DNA from: Bryobacterales bacterium
GTDB taxonomy: Bacteria > Acidobacteriota > Terriglobia > Bryobacterales > Bryobacteraceae
Reading direction: 5' to 3'
DNA length: 64,000 nucleotides
Assembly (NCBI GenBank): GCA_025463005.1
Contig: JAOAPR010000103.1
Location: forward strand, 1-64,000
Shown: in pieces, positions 1-7,679 of the stretch
Numbering within the stretch: the first letter of the stretch is position 1
Layout of the letters: every line of letters begins with the position of its first letter
The notes under the pieces: generated by a model
What the model saw: only the letters and a program-made list of their open reading frames with translations
Databases searched by the model: none
What the model was told of the DNA's origin: nothing
Position numbers and translations under genes: made by a program

Positions 1-2
1 GG

Positions 3-257
3 GTGTATGAAGTCGGCTCCGCCACGGCCGCCGACACCCGCGCTGCAAGGACCGTTTTCACCATCACGATGGGGAACGGCGAGCTCCTGATCGACCTTCA
101 GGGTAAGGGTAAGGTCCCCATGATCCCGCTGTCGGAAACGATGTTCTCGCCGCGGCTGCTGGGGACCTATCAATTCATCAAAAACGAGCAAGGCGTCGTC
201 ACGCATATGCTCGTACACTCCGCCGAGGAAGTGCTCACCGCTGTCCGCCGAAGGTAA
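3..257 (+). CDS. C-terminal fragment of a protein cut by the window edge
   Basis: The frame is open to the left edge, so these 84 residues are most likely the end of a longer protein; the GTG at position 3 need not be a start. The fragment alternates short beta-like stretches (TVFTITMGNGELLIDLQG, LLGTYQFIKNEQGVVTHMLV) and ends in VRRR. This pattern recalls the small beta-rich tail domain (DUF3471-like) found after peptidase or beta-lactamase-like domains in acidobacterial secreted proteins. That match is by pattern only. The next gene starts 64 bases later on the same strand. Confidence 0.5.
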   Translation: MYEVGSATAADTRAARTVFTITMGNGELLIDLQGKGKVPMIPLSETMFSPRLLGTYQFIKNEQGVVTHMLVHSAEEVLTAVRRR

Positions 258-321
258 GTAGCTGCGAATTTAGCCCTTCTTCTATCGCGGCCTACCTGAT
301 TTACGGTATGCTGGACGGTCC

Positions 322-2358
322 ATGTTTGTTTACGCGGCTACCATTTTCCTGAGCGCTTTCCTCCTGTTCCAGGTCCAGCCGATGATCGCGAAGTTCATCC
401 TCCCGTGGTTCGGCGGATCGGCCGCGGTGTGGAGCGCATCCCTGCTCTTTTTCCAGCTTTTATTGCTCGCCGGCTACCTCTACGCTCATTGCCTGATCCG
501 ATATCTCAAGCCCAAGCAGCAGATCGGCGTGCATCTCACGCTGCTCGCGATCAGCCTGATCACGCTTCCCATTATTCCGAAAGATTACTGGAAGCCCGCC
601 GGCGGAAGCGATCCGTTGTTGGGCATCCTCTTACTGCTGGGTGCCACCGTCGGGCTGCCCTACACATTGCTCTCCGCCACCAGTCCGTTGCTTCAGGCCT
701 GGTATCTGCGAACGCGAGCCGGCGTGATTCCCTACCGCCTGTTCGCGCTATCGAACTTCGGATCGATGCTGGCTCTGCTGAGCTATCCGTTTGTGGTCGA
801 ACCCAATATCGCCCTCCGTTCGCAAGCCCGGATCTGGTCGATAGGATTTGCCGCGTTCGCCGTTGCCTGCGCCTTAGCGGCCTGGAAAAGCCGCAGCGGA
901 ACCGATTCGTTACAGGCGGCCGCGCAAGCGGATGCTAAACCGCCCCGCTTCTCCACCATACTTTTGTGGATCTCTCTGGCCGCATGCGCTTCCACGCTGT
1001 TGCTGGCTACCACCAGCCATCTGACGCAGAACGTAGCGCCCATCCCGCTGCTGTGGATCGCGCCCCTGAGCATCTATCTGCTGAGCTTCATCCTCTCGTT
1101 TGAAAGCGACAAAATCTACCAGCGCTGGCTGTTCCTCCCGCTCGGCCTGGTTGCGCTCGGCGTGTTCGCCCGTGGCATGTCCCAGTACGAGGACAACGTG
1201 GACGTTATCAAGACGTTGATTCCTATGTTGTGCGGGGCGCTGTTCATCGCCTGCATGGTTTGTCACGGCGAACTCGCGCGCAGCAAGCCGCATCCGCGCT
1301 ATCTCACGCTGTACTTTCTGATGGTTTCGCTAGGCGGAGCGATTGGCGGATTATTCGTCGCGCTGATCGCGCCCCGGATCTTCCCCAACTACTGGGAGAT
1401 GCCGATCGCCATAACCGGATTAGGCGTGCTGATCGCCATCGTGCTTTCGTACGAGGATTCCGGCGCGCCTCGTCCGCTGGCCGTGCGCGCATCGTTGCTG
1501 ATTGTGGCGCTCTCCTTCGGCATCTATCTGGCTCGCCTGGAACGCCGCGCCAATCGGGAGTACCTTTTGGCAGCGCGCAATTTCTACGGCGTGCTGCGTG
1601 TTCGTGACGATGCCGCCGTAGACGGCTCTGGAGGAGTGCGCGTCCTGATTCACGGGACCATTAACCACGGCACACAACTCCTGGGTCCCGGAGGCGGCCG
1701 CATTCCGACCTCGTATTTCGGAGTCACTTCCGGCATCTCGCGCGCAATTCGCACCAAGGGCGAAGCCGGTCCCATACGGATCGGGATTCTGGGCCTGGGT
1801 GCCGGCGTTACCGCGACACTCGCCCGCGCCGGCGATACGCTGCACTACTACGAGATTAATCCTCTGGTATTTGAAATCGCGCAGACCAAGTTCGATTTCT
1901 GGAAATCCTGCCCCGCCGAGAAGCAAATATATTTCGGCGACGGCCGCCTGACGCTCGAGCGCATGCCGTCCAGTGAAAATCTCGATTTCCTGGCGATGGA
2001 CGCGTTCACCAGTGACGCCGTCCCCATGCACCTGCTTACGCGGGAAGCCTATGCCACCTACGCGCGCCATCTGAAACCGGACGGCGTTCTCGCCATCAAT
2101 GTCTCCAACAGGTACCTCGACCTGGAACCGATCATTGCCGAAGCCGCAAAAGAGATCGGGTGGTCCGGAATCGTGGTGTACGATGAAGGTTATTCCGAAA
2201 CGTTTTACGTTTCGAACACTTGGATTTTGTTGTCGAAGTCGCCCGCTGTTTTCGGTCATCCGAATTTTCAGGACTCCAATGCCTACGCGCTGCAGCCGCG
2301 CAAAGGGTTCCGGGCATGGACGGACGACTACAGCAATATCATCCAAATTTTGCGCTGA
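322..2358 (+). CDS. Membrane-anchored spermidine-synthase-like protein (copy 1)
   Basis: A 678-residue protein with about ten hydrophobic segments in the first 400 residues and a soluble spermidine-synthase-like domain at the C-terminus. The Rossmann part shows GLGAGVT near residue 490, the acidic YEINPL, GDGRLTL, and DAFTSDAVPMHLLTRE near residue 557, where polyamine aminopropyltransferases carry the catalytic Asp. Membrane-fused members of this superfamily are common but largely uncharacterised, so aminopropyl transfer is not assured. The start ATG at 322 gives a clean first membrane helix (IFLSAFLLFQVQP). A close paralogue follows after 12 bases, so the two are probably cotranscribed and arose by tandem duplication. 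Confidence 0.85.
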   Translation: MFVYAATIFLSAFLLFQVQPMIAKFILPWFGGSAAVWSASLLFFQLLLLAGYLYAHCLIRYLKPKQQIGVHLTLLAISLITLPIIPKDYWKPAGGSDPLLGILLLLGATVGLPYTLLSATSPLLQAWYLRTRAGVIPYRLFALSNFGSMLALLSYPFVVEPNIALRSQARIWSIGFAAFAVACALAAWKSRSGTDSLQAAAQADAKPPRFSTILLWISLAACASTLLLATTSHLTQNVAPIPLLWIAPLSIYLLSFILSFESDKIYQRWLFLPLGLVALGVFARGMSQYEDNVDVIKTLIPMLCGALFIACMVCHGELARSKPHPRYLTLYFLMVSLGGAIGGLFVALIAPRIFPNYWEMPIAITGLGVLIAIVLSYEDSGAPRPLAVRASLLIVALSFGIYLARLERRANREYLLAARNFYGVLRVRDDAAVDGSGGVRVLIHGTINHGTQLLGPGGGRIPTSYFGVTSGISRAIRTKGEAGPIRIGILGLGAGVTATLARAGDTLHYYEINPLVFEIAQTKFDFWKSCPAEKQIYFGDGRLTLERMPSSENLDFLAMDAFTSDAVPMHLLTREAYATYARHLKPDGVLAINVSNRYLDLEPIIAEAAKEIGWSGIVVYDEGYSETFYVSNTWILLSKSPAVFGHPNFQDSNAYALQPRKGFRAWTDDYSNIIQILR

Positions 2359-2370
2359 AAGTAGACTCTC

Positions 2371-4434
2371 ATGATCCTTTACGCCGCTACTATTTTTCTC
2401 AGCGCGTTCCTGCTGTTTCAGGTTCAACCGCTGATCGCCAAAATAATTCTTCCCTGGTTCGGCGGGTCCGCCGCTGTCTGGGCCGCCGCGCTGCTCTTTT
2501 TTCAAATTTCTCTTCTGGCCGGATACGCCTACGCCCACGCGCTTACAAAATTCGCCAAGGCTCGGACCCAGATGATGATTCACGGCGGGCTGCTGCTGGC
2601 AAGTTGCGCGCTCCTGCCGATCCTGCCCAACGTCTCCTGGAAACCGACCGCCATCGGCGATCCCACGCTGCGCATTCTGGAGCTGCTGGCCGCCACCATC
2701 GGACTGCCTTATTTTCTGCTTTCGTCCACCAGCCCCCTGCTGCAGGCCTGGTATGTGCGCCGCACCGGCAGCAGCGTCCCTTACCGGCTCTTCGCCCTTT
2801 CGAACTTCGGATCCATGCTTGCGCTGCTCAGCTTCCCGTTCGTGGTCGAGCCGAACATTGCTTCGCGCCAGCAGGCCTACATCTGGAGCACGGCGTATGT
2901 GGCGTTCGCTGCGTTGTGCTTATTCGCCGCATGGGTCAGCCGGAACAAGGCGGAAGGTGTCAATATTCCCGAAATCGCCGCCGTGAGCGCGGCGGAAGAC
3001 TCGAAGGCGGCCCGGCCGACCGGACTTCAGCTCCTCTTATGGATCAGCCTGGCGGCCTGCGCTTCGACGCTCCTGGTCTCGATCACCAACCACATGAGCC
3101 AGAATGTGGCGCCCATTCCGCTGCTCTGGGTCGTGCCTTTGGCGATTTACCTGTTGACCTTCATCCTCGCCTTTGAAAGCGACAAGATCTACCAGCGCTG
3201 GATCTTTTTGCCGTGGGTTGCTCCCGCGCTCGGCTGGATGGCATACGCGATTTATGCAGGCGAAGGAAATTTCCACATCAAGTATTCGATTCCCATCTTT
3301 TGCGCAGGGTTGTTCATCTGTTGCATGCTGTGCCACGGAGAGCTCGCGCTGCGTAAGCCGGCTCCCCAGTACTTGACGCTTTTCTACTTGATGGTGTCGC
3401 TGGGCGGCGCCATCGGCGGCATCTTCGTCGCGATCATCGCGCCGCGGATGTTCAACTCTTATCTGGAGCTTCCTATCGGCCTGGTTGCCTGCGGCGTTCT
3501 CGCAGTAATCGTTCTCTTCAACATGGAAATTCCCAGACTTGGACCGTGGCCGGTGCGCTTCGCTCTGGCGATCGGCGTCGGACTGTTGGCGGGATACCTG
3601 CTGCGCAAAGAGCTGGCGGATCGGCAAGGCTATCACCTGTTCGCCCGGAATTTCTACGGCGAGCTGCGCATCCGCGACGACGATGTCACCCAGGAATACG
3701 CCATCCGAAACCTGCTGCATGGGACCATCAACCATGGATCGCAGCGGCTCAACGAAGAGCACCGCTACGACGTGAATTCCTACTATGCACCCAGCTCGGG
3801 GATCGGACGGACCATGACCGCGAAGCAGGGGCTTGGTCCGGTTCGCTACGGCGTGATCGGCATGGGTGCGGGTGTGATGACCGGTTACTGCCGCGCCGGA
3901 GACTACGTACGCGTGTACGAAATCAACCCGCTAGTGAAGTCGCTTTCCGATCGCGGCGAGTTCACCTTTTTCTCCCACTGCGCCGGCGACAAACAGGTGT
4001 TCATGGGCGACGCGCGACTCACCATGGAAGCCCAGCCGCCGCCTAATTATGACGTGCTGGTGGTCGATGCATTTTCAAGCGACGCCATTCCCGTTCACCT
4101 CCTTACGCGGGAAGTGATGCAGACCTATTTCAAGTTGCTGAAGCCGGATGGCGTGCTGGCCGTGCACATTTCGAACCGCTATCTGGATCTGGCGCCGGTG
4201 TGCGCGCGGGGCGCGGAGTTCGTTCACAAGAAAGCCACCGTGGTGGCCGACGACGCCTCGGAAAACACCTTCGCCAACTCCACTACGTGGGTTCTCATCA
4301 CCTCCGAGGACAACAAGGTATTCCAGAACCCGAGTTTCGAGGGCGCGAACATGTACCCAGCTACCGCGGCCGCCACCTTTCGGGGTTGGACCGACGATTA
4401 CAGTAGCATCCTTCCGATACTAAGCTTGAACTAG
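2371..4434 (+). CDS. Membrane-anchored spermidine-synthase-like protein (copy 2)
   Basis: A 687-residue paralogue of the preceding gene with the same order: multi-pass N-terminal half, then a spermidine-synthase-like domain (GMGAGVMTGY, YEINPLV, GDARLTME, DAFSSDAIPVHLLTRE). The two copies agree almost residue for residue in the first helix (IFLSAFLLFQVQP, then WFGGSAAVW) and in the KIYQRW and FYGELRIRDD-type loops, but differ in linkers. That suggests an old duplication with both copies kept under selection. Its 3' end overlaps the convergent TIR gene by 15 bases. The substrate is unknown; a polyamine or other aminopropyl/methyl-type transfer near the membrane is inference. Confidence 0.85.
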   Translation: MILYAATIFLSAFLLFQVQPLIAKIILPWFGGSAAVWAAALLFFQISLLAGYAYAHALTKFAKARTQMMIHGGLLLASCALLPILPNVSWKPTAIGDPTLRILELLAATIGLPYFLLSSTSPLLQAWYVRRTGSSVPYRLFALSNFGSMLALLSFPFVVEPNIASRQQAYIWSTAYVAFAALCLFAAWVSRNKAEGVNIPEIAAVSAAEDSKAARPTGLQLLLWISLAACASTLLVSITNHMSQNVAPIPLLWVVPLAIYLLTFILAFESDKIYQRWIFLPWVAPALGWMAYAIYAGEGNFHIKYSIPIFCAGLFICCMLCHGELALRKPAPQYLTLFYLMVSLGGAIGGIFVAIIAPRMFNSYLELPIGLVACGVLAVIVLFNMEIPRLGPWPVRFALAIGVGLLAGYLLRKELADRQGYHLFARNFYGELRIRDDDVTQEYAIRNLLHGTINHGSQRLNEEHRYDVNSYYAPSSGIGRTMTAKQGLGPVRYGVIGMGAGVMTGYCRAGDYVRVYEINPLVKSLSDRGEFTFFSHCAGDKQVFMGDARLTMEAQPPPNYDVLVVDAFSSDAIPVHLLTREVMQTYFKLLKPDGVLAVHISNRYLDLAPVCARGAEFVHKKATVVADDASENTFANSTTWVLITSEDNKVFQNPSFEGANMYPATAAATFRGWTDDYSSILPILSLN

Positions 4435-4992
4435 GCGGCAGCCGGGCCTCCGCCCGGCTCGTCCCGCCTTTCGCACGGCTCGTACAACTTTCTTCATTCC
4501 GGCTTCCCAATCCGGGAACAAATCCACGTATTGAAGCTGTTCTGCGATCTGTAGAGGCACTACGCATTTCTCGAACCGCACCGGCACCAGGAATGTCGCA
4601 TCGAGCGGCCGCAGCCGGGCACACTCCAGAGCCCACCGCAGCTCGTTGTGGAACTGCCCTCGTTTTGCGATCGAGCGCCGAGAAAAGCACGCCACAAACA
4701 CGTCCGAGATTTCCACAGCCCGCCGGATCGCCCGAGGCCAGTTTTGACCGGGCAGCAGCTTGTCTTTGTCCAGCCAGGTCAAACACCCGGCGGCCACGAT
4801 TCCATCCCGCAGCCGGCGCGCCAGAGGCAGATCCTCCTGCACATACGCCAAGAAAACCTGCGGCTGTGTCTGAGGTATCAGCTCATAGCCGCGTCCAGAG
4901 GGCCGGAACATACCCAGGCCGTCGATCTCGACTGTCTGGCCGTCATCCAGAGCTCGGCGGACAATCGTTAGAATCTGTTTGCGAGCAGTCAT
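4420..4992 (-). CDS. Half-HU/TIR domain fusion protein
   Basis: A 190-residue protein. Residues 4-31 (RKQILTIVRRALDDGQ, then VEIDGLGMFRP) match the second helix and first beta strands of HU/IHF proteins, without the DNA-binding arms. Residues 44-160 form a TIR domain of the TIR_2 type: QVFLAYVQED opening strand, WLDKDKLLPGQNW, SDVFVACFS, and the helix with NELRWALE, where E117 sits at the catalytic Glu position of NAD-cleaving TIR domains. FLVPVRFEKCVVP follows as usual. ATG overlaps the stop of the upstream HU-like gene (ATGA), which points to translational coupling. NADase activity and a defence or nucleoid-stress role are inference. Confidence 0.8.
   Translation of the reverse strand: MTARKQILTIVRRALDDGQTVEIDGLGMFRPSGRGYELIPQTQPQVFLAYVQEDLPLARRLRDGIVAAGCLTWLDKDKLLPGQNWPRAIRRAVEISDVFVACFSRRSIAKRGQFHNELRWALECARLRPLDATFLVPVRFEKCVVPLQIAEQLQYVDLFPDWEAGMKKVVRAVRKAGRAGRRPGCRLVQA
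4440..4459. terminator. GC-rich stem-loop between convergent genes
   Basis: AGCCGGGC and GCCCGGCT form a perfect 8-bp stem with a 4-base loop. It lies just past the stop of the second spermidine-synthase-like gene and inside the last codons of the convergent TIR gene. There is no T-tract, so termination is only a possibility. Confidence 0.35.
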
Positions 4993-5171
4993 CGCGGGCC
5001 CGCGCGAGTCGCACGCGCGACTAGCTTTCCCATCCCTGGAAGATCCACGCGCTGACCGCGTCGCAGCTTCCTCACGATCCGGTGTACCAGCTCATCGACC
5101 CGGTCTTGGGCCACTGCCGGTGGCACCCGGGCTTCACGCGCCAGTTGCCGAGCCAGCTCTTCCTGTTTCAT
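4989..5171 (-). CDS. Truncated HU-like DNA-binding protein
   Basis: A 60-residue protein equal to the first half of HU. It has the two dimerisation helices (MKQEELARQLAREARVPPAV, then DRVDELVHRIVRKLRRGQ) and the VDLPGMGKLV strand that matches the GFGTF region of HU. It stops where the DNA-contacting beta arms should begin; complete HU is about 90 residues. It is the first gene of a two-gene unit, and its TGA overlaps the ATG of the HU/TIR fusion. HU subunits dimerise through just these segments, so pairing with the half-HU of the partner is a reasonable inference. The tail is basic (RATRAGPR). Confidence 0.7.
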   Translation of the reverse strand: MKQEELARQLAREARVPPAVAQDRVDELVHRIVRKLRRGQRVDLPGMGKLVARATRAGPR

Positions 5172-5222
5172 GCCCCCAGACTAGCTTTCGTCGGGACCAG
5201 CAACGCCGGCTTTTTCGGCATA

Positions 5223-5273
5223 CCTCGGACGAACAAGGCCATCCGAGGATTTAGGAACCGTTATCTCCTCGGA
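5223..5273 (-). promoter_or_regulatory. Leader with mutually exclusive hairpins upstream of the HU/TIR genes
   Basis: Three alternating repeats lie 52-102 bases upstream of the HU-like start. On the minus strand they read TCCGAGGA (5273-5266), TCCTCGGA (5249-5242) and TCCGAGG (5229-5223). The middle arm can pair perfectly with either outer arm, leaving loops of 16 or 12 bases. This is the layout of an attenuator, riboswitch or antiterminator leader, or of a multi-site operator. No transcript start is known, so the role is inferred. Confidence 0.45.
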
Positions 5274-5379
5274 ATGAAATGATTTTAATGGGTGCTTAAG
5301 GGTCTGTTCATGTAAGGTTGCAACTATAGTGACTGCGGAACGGCATTGGTCGTTCGGCAAATAAGGAGATCTCACTCAA

Positions 5380-5598
5380 ATGAAAATGCTCATGACGTCG
5401 ATGCTGGGCCTCGCGTTAGTTGCCGGCACGGCTAGTTTCAGTTTCGCGCAACCCAAAGACACCCCTCCCAAGACCGCGAAGAAGGGGAAAGGTGTTTGCT
5501 CGGACAAAAGCAAGCCTGGCAAGGATGGAAAGTGCAAAGACGGCAGCGATCCGGCTCCAGCACCTGCCAAGGCTAAGAAAGCCACCACAACAAAGTAG
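5380..5598 (+). CDS. Small Lys-rich secreted protein
   Basis: A 72-residue protein with a clear signal peptide (MKMLMTSMLGLALVAGTASF, cleavage likely after SFA). The mature part of about 50 residues is rich in Lys, Pro, Ala and Gly and holds two Cys (GVCSDKSKPGKDGKCKDG) that could form a disulfide. AAGGAG at 5363-5368 is a well-placed ribosome-binding site, and TATAGT at 5325-5330 is a possible -10 box. A strong terminator follows, so it is a single-gene transcript. Similar low-complexity exported peptides occur in acidobacteria; I do not know a function. Confidence 0.75.
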   Translation: MKMLMTSMLGLALVAGTASFSFAQPKDTPPKTAKKGKGVCSDKSKPGKDGKCKDGSDPAPAPAKAKKATTTK

Positions 5599-5626
5599 CT
5601 CGTTACTTTCGGTTCGGAAATTCATT

Positions 5627-5678
5627 GCCGCGTACGGGCAGCCTGCTCGAAGGATGCCCGCCGCGGCTTTCCTTTTTT
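5627..5678 (+). terminator. Rho-independent terminator of the small secreted protein gene
   Basis: GCCGCGTACGGGCA (5627-5640) pairs with TGCCCGCCGCGGC (5655-5667) apart from a small internal mismatch. A T-tract (tttcctttttt, 5668-5678) follows at once. It lies 29 bases after the upstream stop and before the convergent chromate transporter. Confidence 0.8.
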
Positions 5679-5689
5679 AGTTTCGATTC

Positions 5690-6208
5690 CTAGTGAAACA
5701 GGCTCGCCGCCAGACCCGCTGCCGCCGCCGCAAAAATCAGCCAAGCCGAATCGATTCGTGTGAAAGTGAGCGCCGCAAAGCTTGCCGCCATCAGCACCGC
5801 AGAGAAGACGCCGGTGAATGCGTCCAGCGTGAGCGGCACGGAAGAAGAGAGCAGCAGCCCGGCGCTGGCCAGCAGCAGCCCGCGAATCGCGCTTCGGACC
5901 CGCGGGATGTCGGCCCGCGCCCCTATCCAGCGCATCAGCGGAATCACCAGAAACGCCGGCGTGATCAGCGCCAGGAAACCCATGCACGCCCCCGGCACGC
6001 CCCCCACCAGATACGCGACGCACACCAGGTAGAGCCCGTAGGGTCCAGGCCCGGTTCGTCCCGCCACCACGGCCATATTCAACTGGTGATCCGTGAGGAG
6101 GTGGCGCTCCACCACGAAATCGTTCCGCACCATAGGCAGCGATCCCAGGCCGCTGAACGACGTCAGGCTGGCCTTCACTAGCAATAGATACAGAAGCAGC
6201 AGATTCAT
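5690..6208 (-). CDS. chrA: Chromate transporter, C-terminal-half subunit
   Basis: A 172-residue membrane protein matching the second half of ChrA: five to six hydrophobic segments, SFSGLGSLPMVRNDFV near the N-terminus, and AVVAGRTGPGPYGLYLVCVA. In the short-chain ChrA pattern two roughly 180-residue genes replace the single 400-residue protein and act together to export chromate (CHR family). The ATG at 6208 overlaps the stop of its partner by four bases, so the halves are translationally coupled. Longer upstream starts in this frame would only read across the partner in a non-coding way. Confidence 0.8.
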   Translation of the reverse strand: MNLLLLYLLLVKASLTSFSGLGSLPMVRNDFVVERHLLTDHQLNMAVVAGRTGPGPYGLYLVCVAYLVGGVPGACMGFLALITPAFLVIPLMRWIGARADIPRVRSAIRGLLLASAGLLLSSSVPLTLDAFTGVFSAVLMAASFAALTFTRIDSAWLIFAAAAAGLAASLFH

Positions 6209-6798
6209 CGGCGATCGTTGTCCTGATGAGCATCCTTCCACAGGAACCCGATCAGCGTGCCTGCCAGGATGATGGGCAGCGGCGTGAGGCCGAAGATCCG
6301 CGACGCCACGAACGCCCCGCCCGTGATGAGCACCACTTGCAGGTTTCGCGTCATCCCCTTCCACGTCAGACCGCCCACGTGCGGCCGCAGAATGACCCAG
6401 ATGGTGGACCACATCATGCCCGCTACCGCCGCCACCGTTCCTCCGATGGCTGCCATCGCGATCCGGTTCCCCTGCCACGATTCGAATCCCTGCATGATCA
6501 GCACGGCCAAGGCCGACGACGGCGCGGTAAGAGCGACCACCGCGGCCACTGCTCCTGCGACCCCGCAAATCAGCGCTCCGATCGCCGCGCAGAACGCGAT
6601 TAAGTTGGTCCCGGGCGTCACGCGGGCCAACGCGAACGCCAGGTCGAACTTCTCCGCGCTGATCCAGCGGCGTGTGTCGACCAACTCTCGTCCCAACATG
6701 CCGATGGTCACGTATCCGCCGCCGAAGGTGGTGTTGCCGATGCGGAAGAAAATTTCGGTGAGCTTCTTGAGTGACGGCGGGGAGGTTTGGGGATTCAA
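6205..6798 (-). CDS. chrA: Chromate transporter, N-terminal-half subunit
   Basis: This is the first gene of the split ChrA pair. The conserved opening LTEIFFRIGNTTFGGGYVT is the CHR signature, and it is followed by several membrane segments and FARVTPGTN-like text (ALARVTPGTNLIAFCAAIG). The start is uncertain. The TTG at 6798 gives 197 residues beginning just before the conserved region. An upstream start at 6876 would overlap the divergent SDR gene and add residues unlike the family. Both genes would be driven from the narrow divergent region at about 6799-6855. Chromate as substrate is family knowledge, not shown here. Confidence 0.75.
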   Translation of the reverse strand: MNPQTSPPSLKKLTEIFFRIGNTTFGGGYVTIGMLGRELVDTRRWISAEKFDLAFALARVTPGTNLIAFCAAIGALICGVAGAVAAVVALTAPSSALAVLIMQGFESWQGNRIAMAAIGGTVAAVAGMMWSTIWVILRPHVGGLTWKGMTRNLQVVLITGGAFVASRIFGLTPLPIILAGTLIGFLWKDAHQDNDRR

Positions 6799-6855
6799 AC
6801 TTCTAATTCTCGTACATTCCTCGTTACAATCCTCGTTTACAATCAAGGTTTCGTC

Positions 6856-7644
6856 ATGGACCTCGGTCTCACCCACAAAGTCGCCATGGTCTCCGGCGCT
6901 AGCCGCGGGCTCGGATTCGCGGTAGCGCGCGCTCTGGCCCGCGAAGGCGCGAAAGTCTCGTTATCTTCGCGAACTCCCGAGGCCGCTTCCGCCGCGGCTG
7001 AAAAAATCCGGGCCGAAACCGGAGCCGACATCCTGGCTGTCGCCGCCGATGTGCGTTCCGCGGACGCGCTCGCGAACTGGCACCACGAGACGGTCGGGCG
7101 GTTTGGCGGCGTCGATCTGCTGTACGCCAACACGGGCGGCCCCCCGCCGGGTCCCGTCCTCAAGTTCGACGATGCCGCGTGGCAAAGCGCGTTCGAGCTG
7201 CTGCTGCTGAGCGCCGTGCGAATGATCCGGTTGGCGGTGCCGTCGATGACCGCCCGCGGGGGCGGCGCGATTGTGCTCCCGACCTCTTCGGCCGTCAAAG
7301 AACCAATTGGCAACATCGCCCTTTCTACCGTGATGCGAACCTCGGTGTCCTCGCTCTCCAAAATCCTCGCCTCCGAGCTTGCGCCGCAAAAAATCCGCGT
7401 GAATCAACTCATCCCTGGACGCATCTCCACCGACCGCGTCGAGGAAATCGACCAGGACAATGCCCGGCGCTCCGGCATCACCGTTCCCGAGCAGCAGAAG
7501 CGGATTTTCGCTACCATTCCGCTGGCTCGCTACGGCGATCCGAAAGAGTTCGCCGCCGCCGCCGTTTTTCTCTTGTCAGATGCCGCCGGGTACATCACGG
7601 GGGCCAGCCTCCAGGTCGATGGCGGCATGCTCCACGGGATATGA
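6856..7644 (+). CDS. Atypical short-chain dehydrogenase lacking the Tyr-Lys pair
   Basis: A 262-residue Rossmann protein. GASRGLG is the NAD(P)-binding glycine motif, NTGGPP stands at the usual NAG position, and the catalytic Ser region reads LPTSSAVKEP. Where classical SDRs have Tyr-x-x-x-Lys, this protein has LSTVMRT (about 7322-7342), i.e. Ser and Arg. A known SDR branch annotated as FabG-like also lacks this Tyr, so the protein may still bind cofactor but use other chemistry. ATG at 6856 is chosen because MDLGLTHKVAMVSG is the normal N-terminus; a longer frame from 6787 adds non-family residues. It is divergent from chrA. Confidence 0.85.
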   Translation: MDLGLTHKVAMVSGASRGLGFAVARALAREGAKVSLSSRTPEAASAAAEKIRAETGADILAVAADVRSADALANWHHETVGRFGGVDLLYANTGGPPPGPVLKFDDAAWQSAFELLLLSAVRMIRLAVPSMTARGGGAIVLPTSSAVKEPIGNIALSTVMRTSVSSLSKILASELAPQKIRVNQLIPGRISTDRVEEIDQDNARRSGITVPEQQKRIFATIPLARYGDPKEFAAAAVFLLSDAAGYITGASLQVDGGMLHGI

Positions 7645-7679
7645 GTGGGGTCAGCCCGCACATCTTCTAAAATAGAATC

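Noticed and set aside
1420-2583. 387-residue minus-strand open frame
   Set aside because: Antisense to the first spermidine-synthase-like gene and crosses into the second; His/Gln/Arg-rich text with no domain pattern.
5622-6233. 203-residue minus-strand frame over the chromate transporter
   Set aside because: Gly/Ala/Arg-rich shift of the real chrA frame; the real frames carry membrane segments and the CHR signature.
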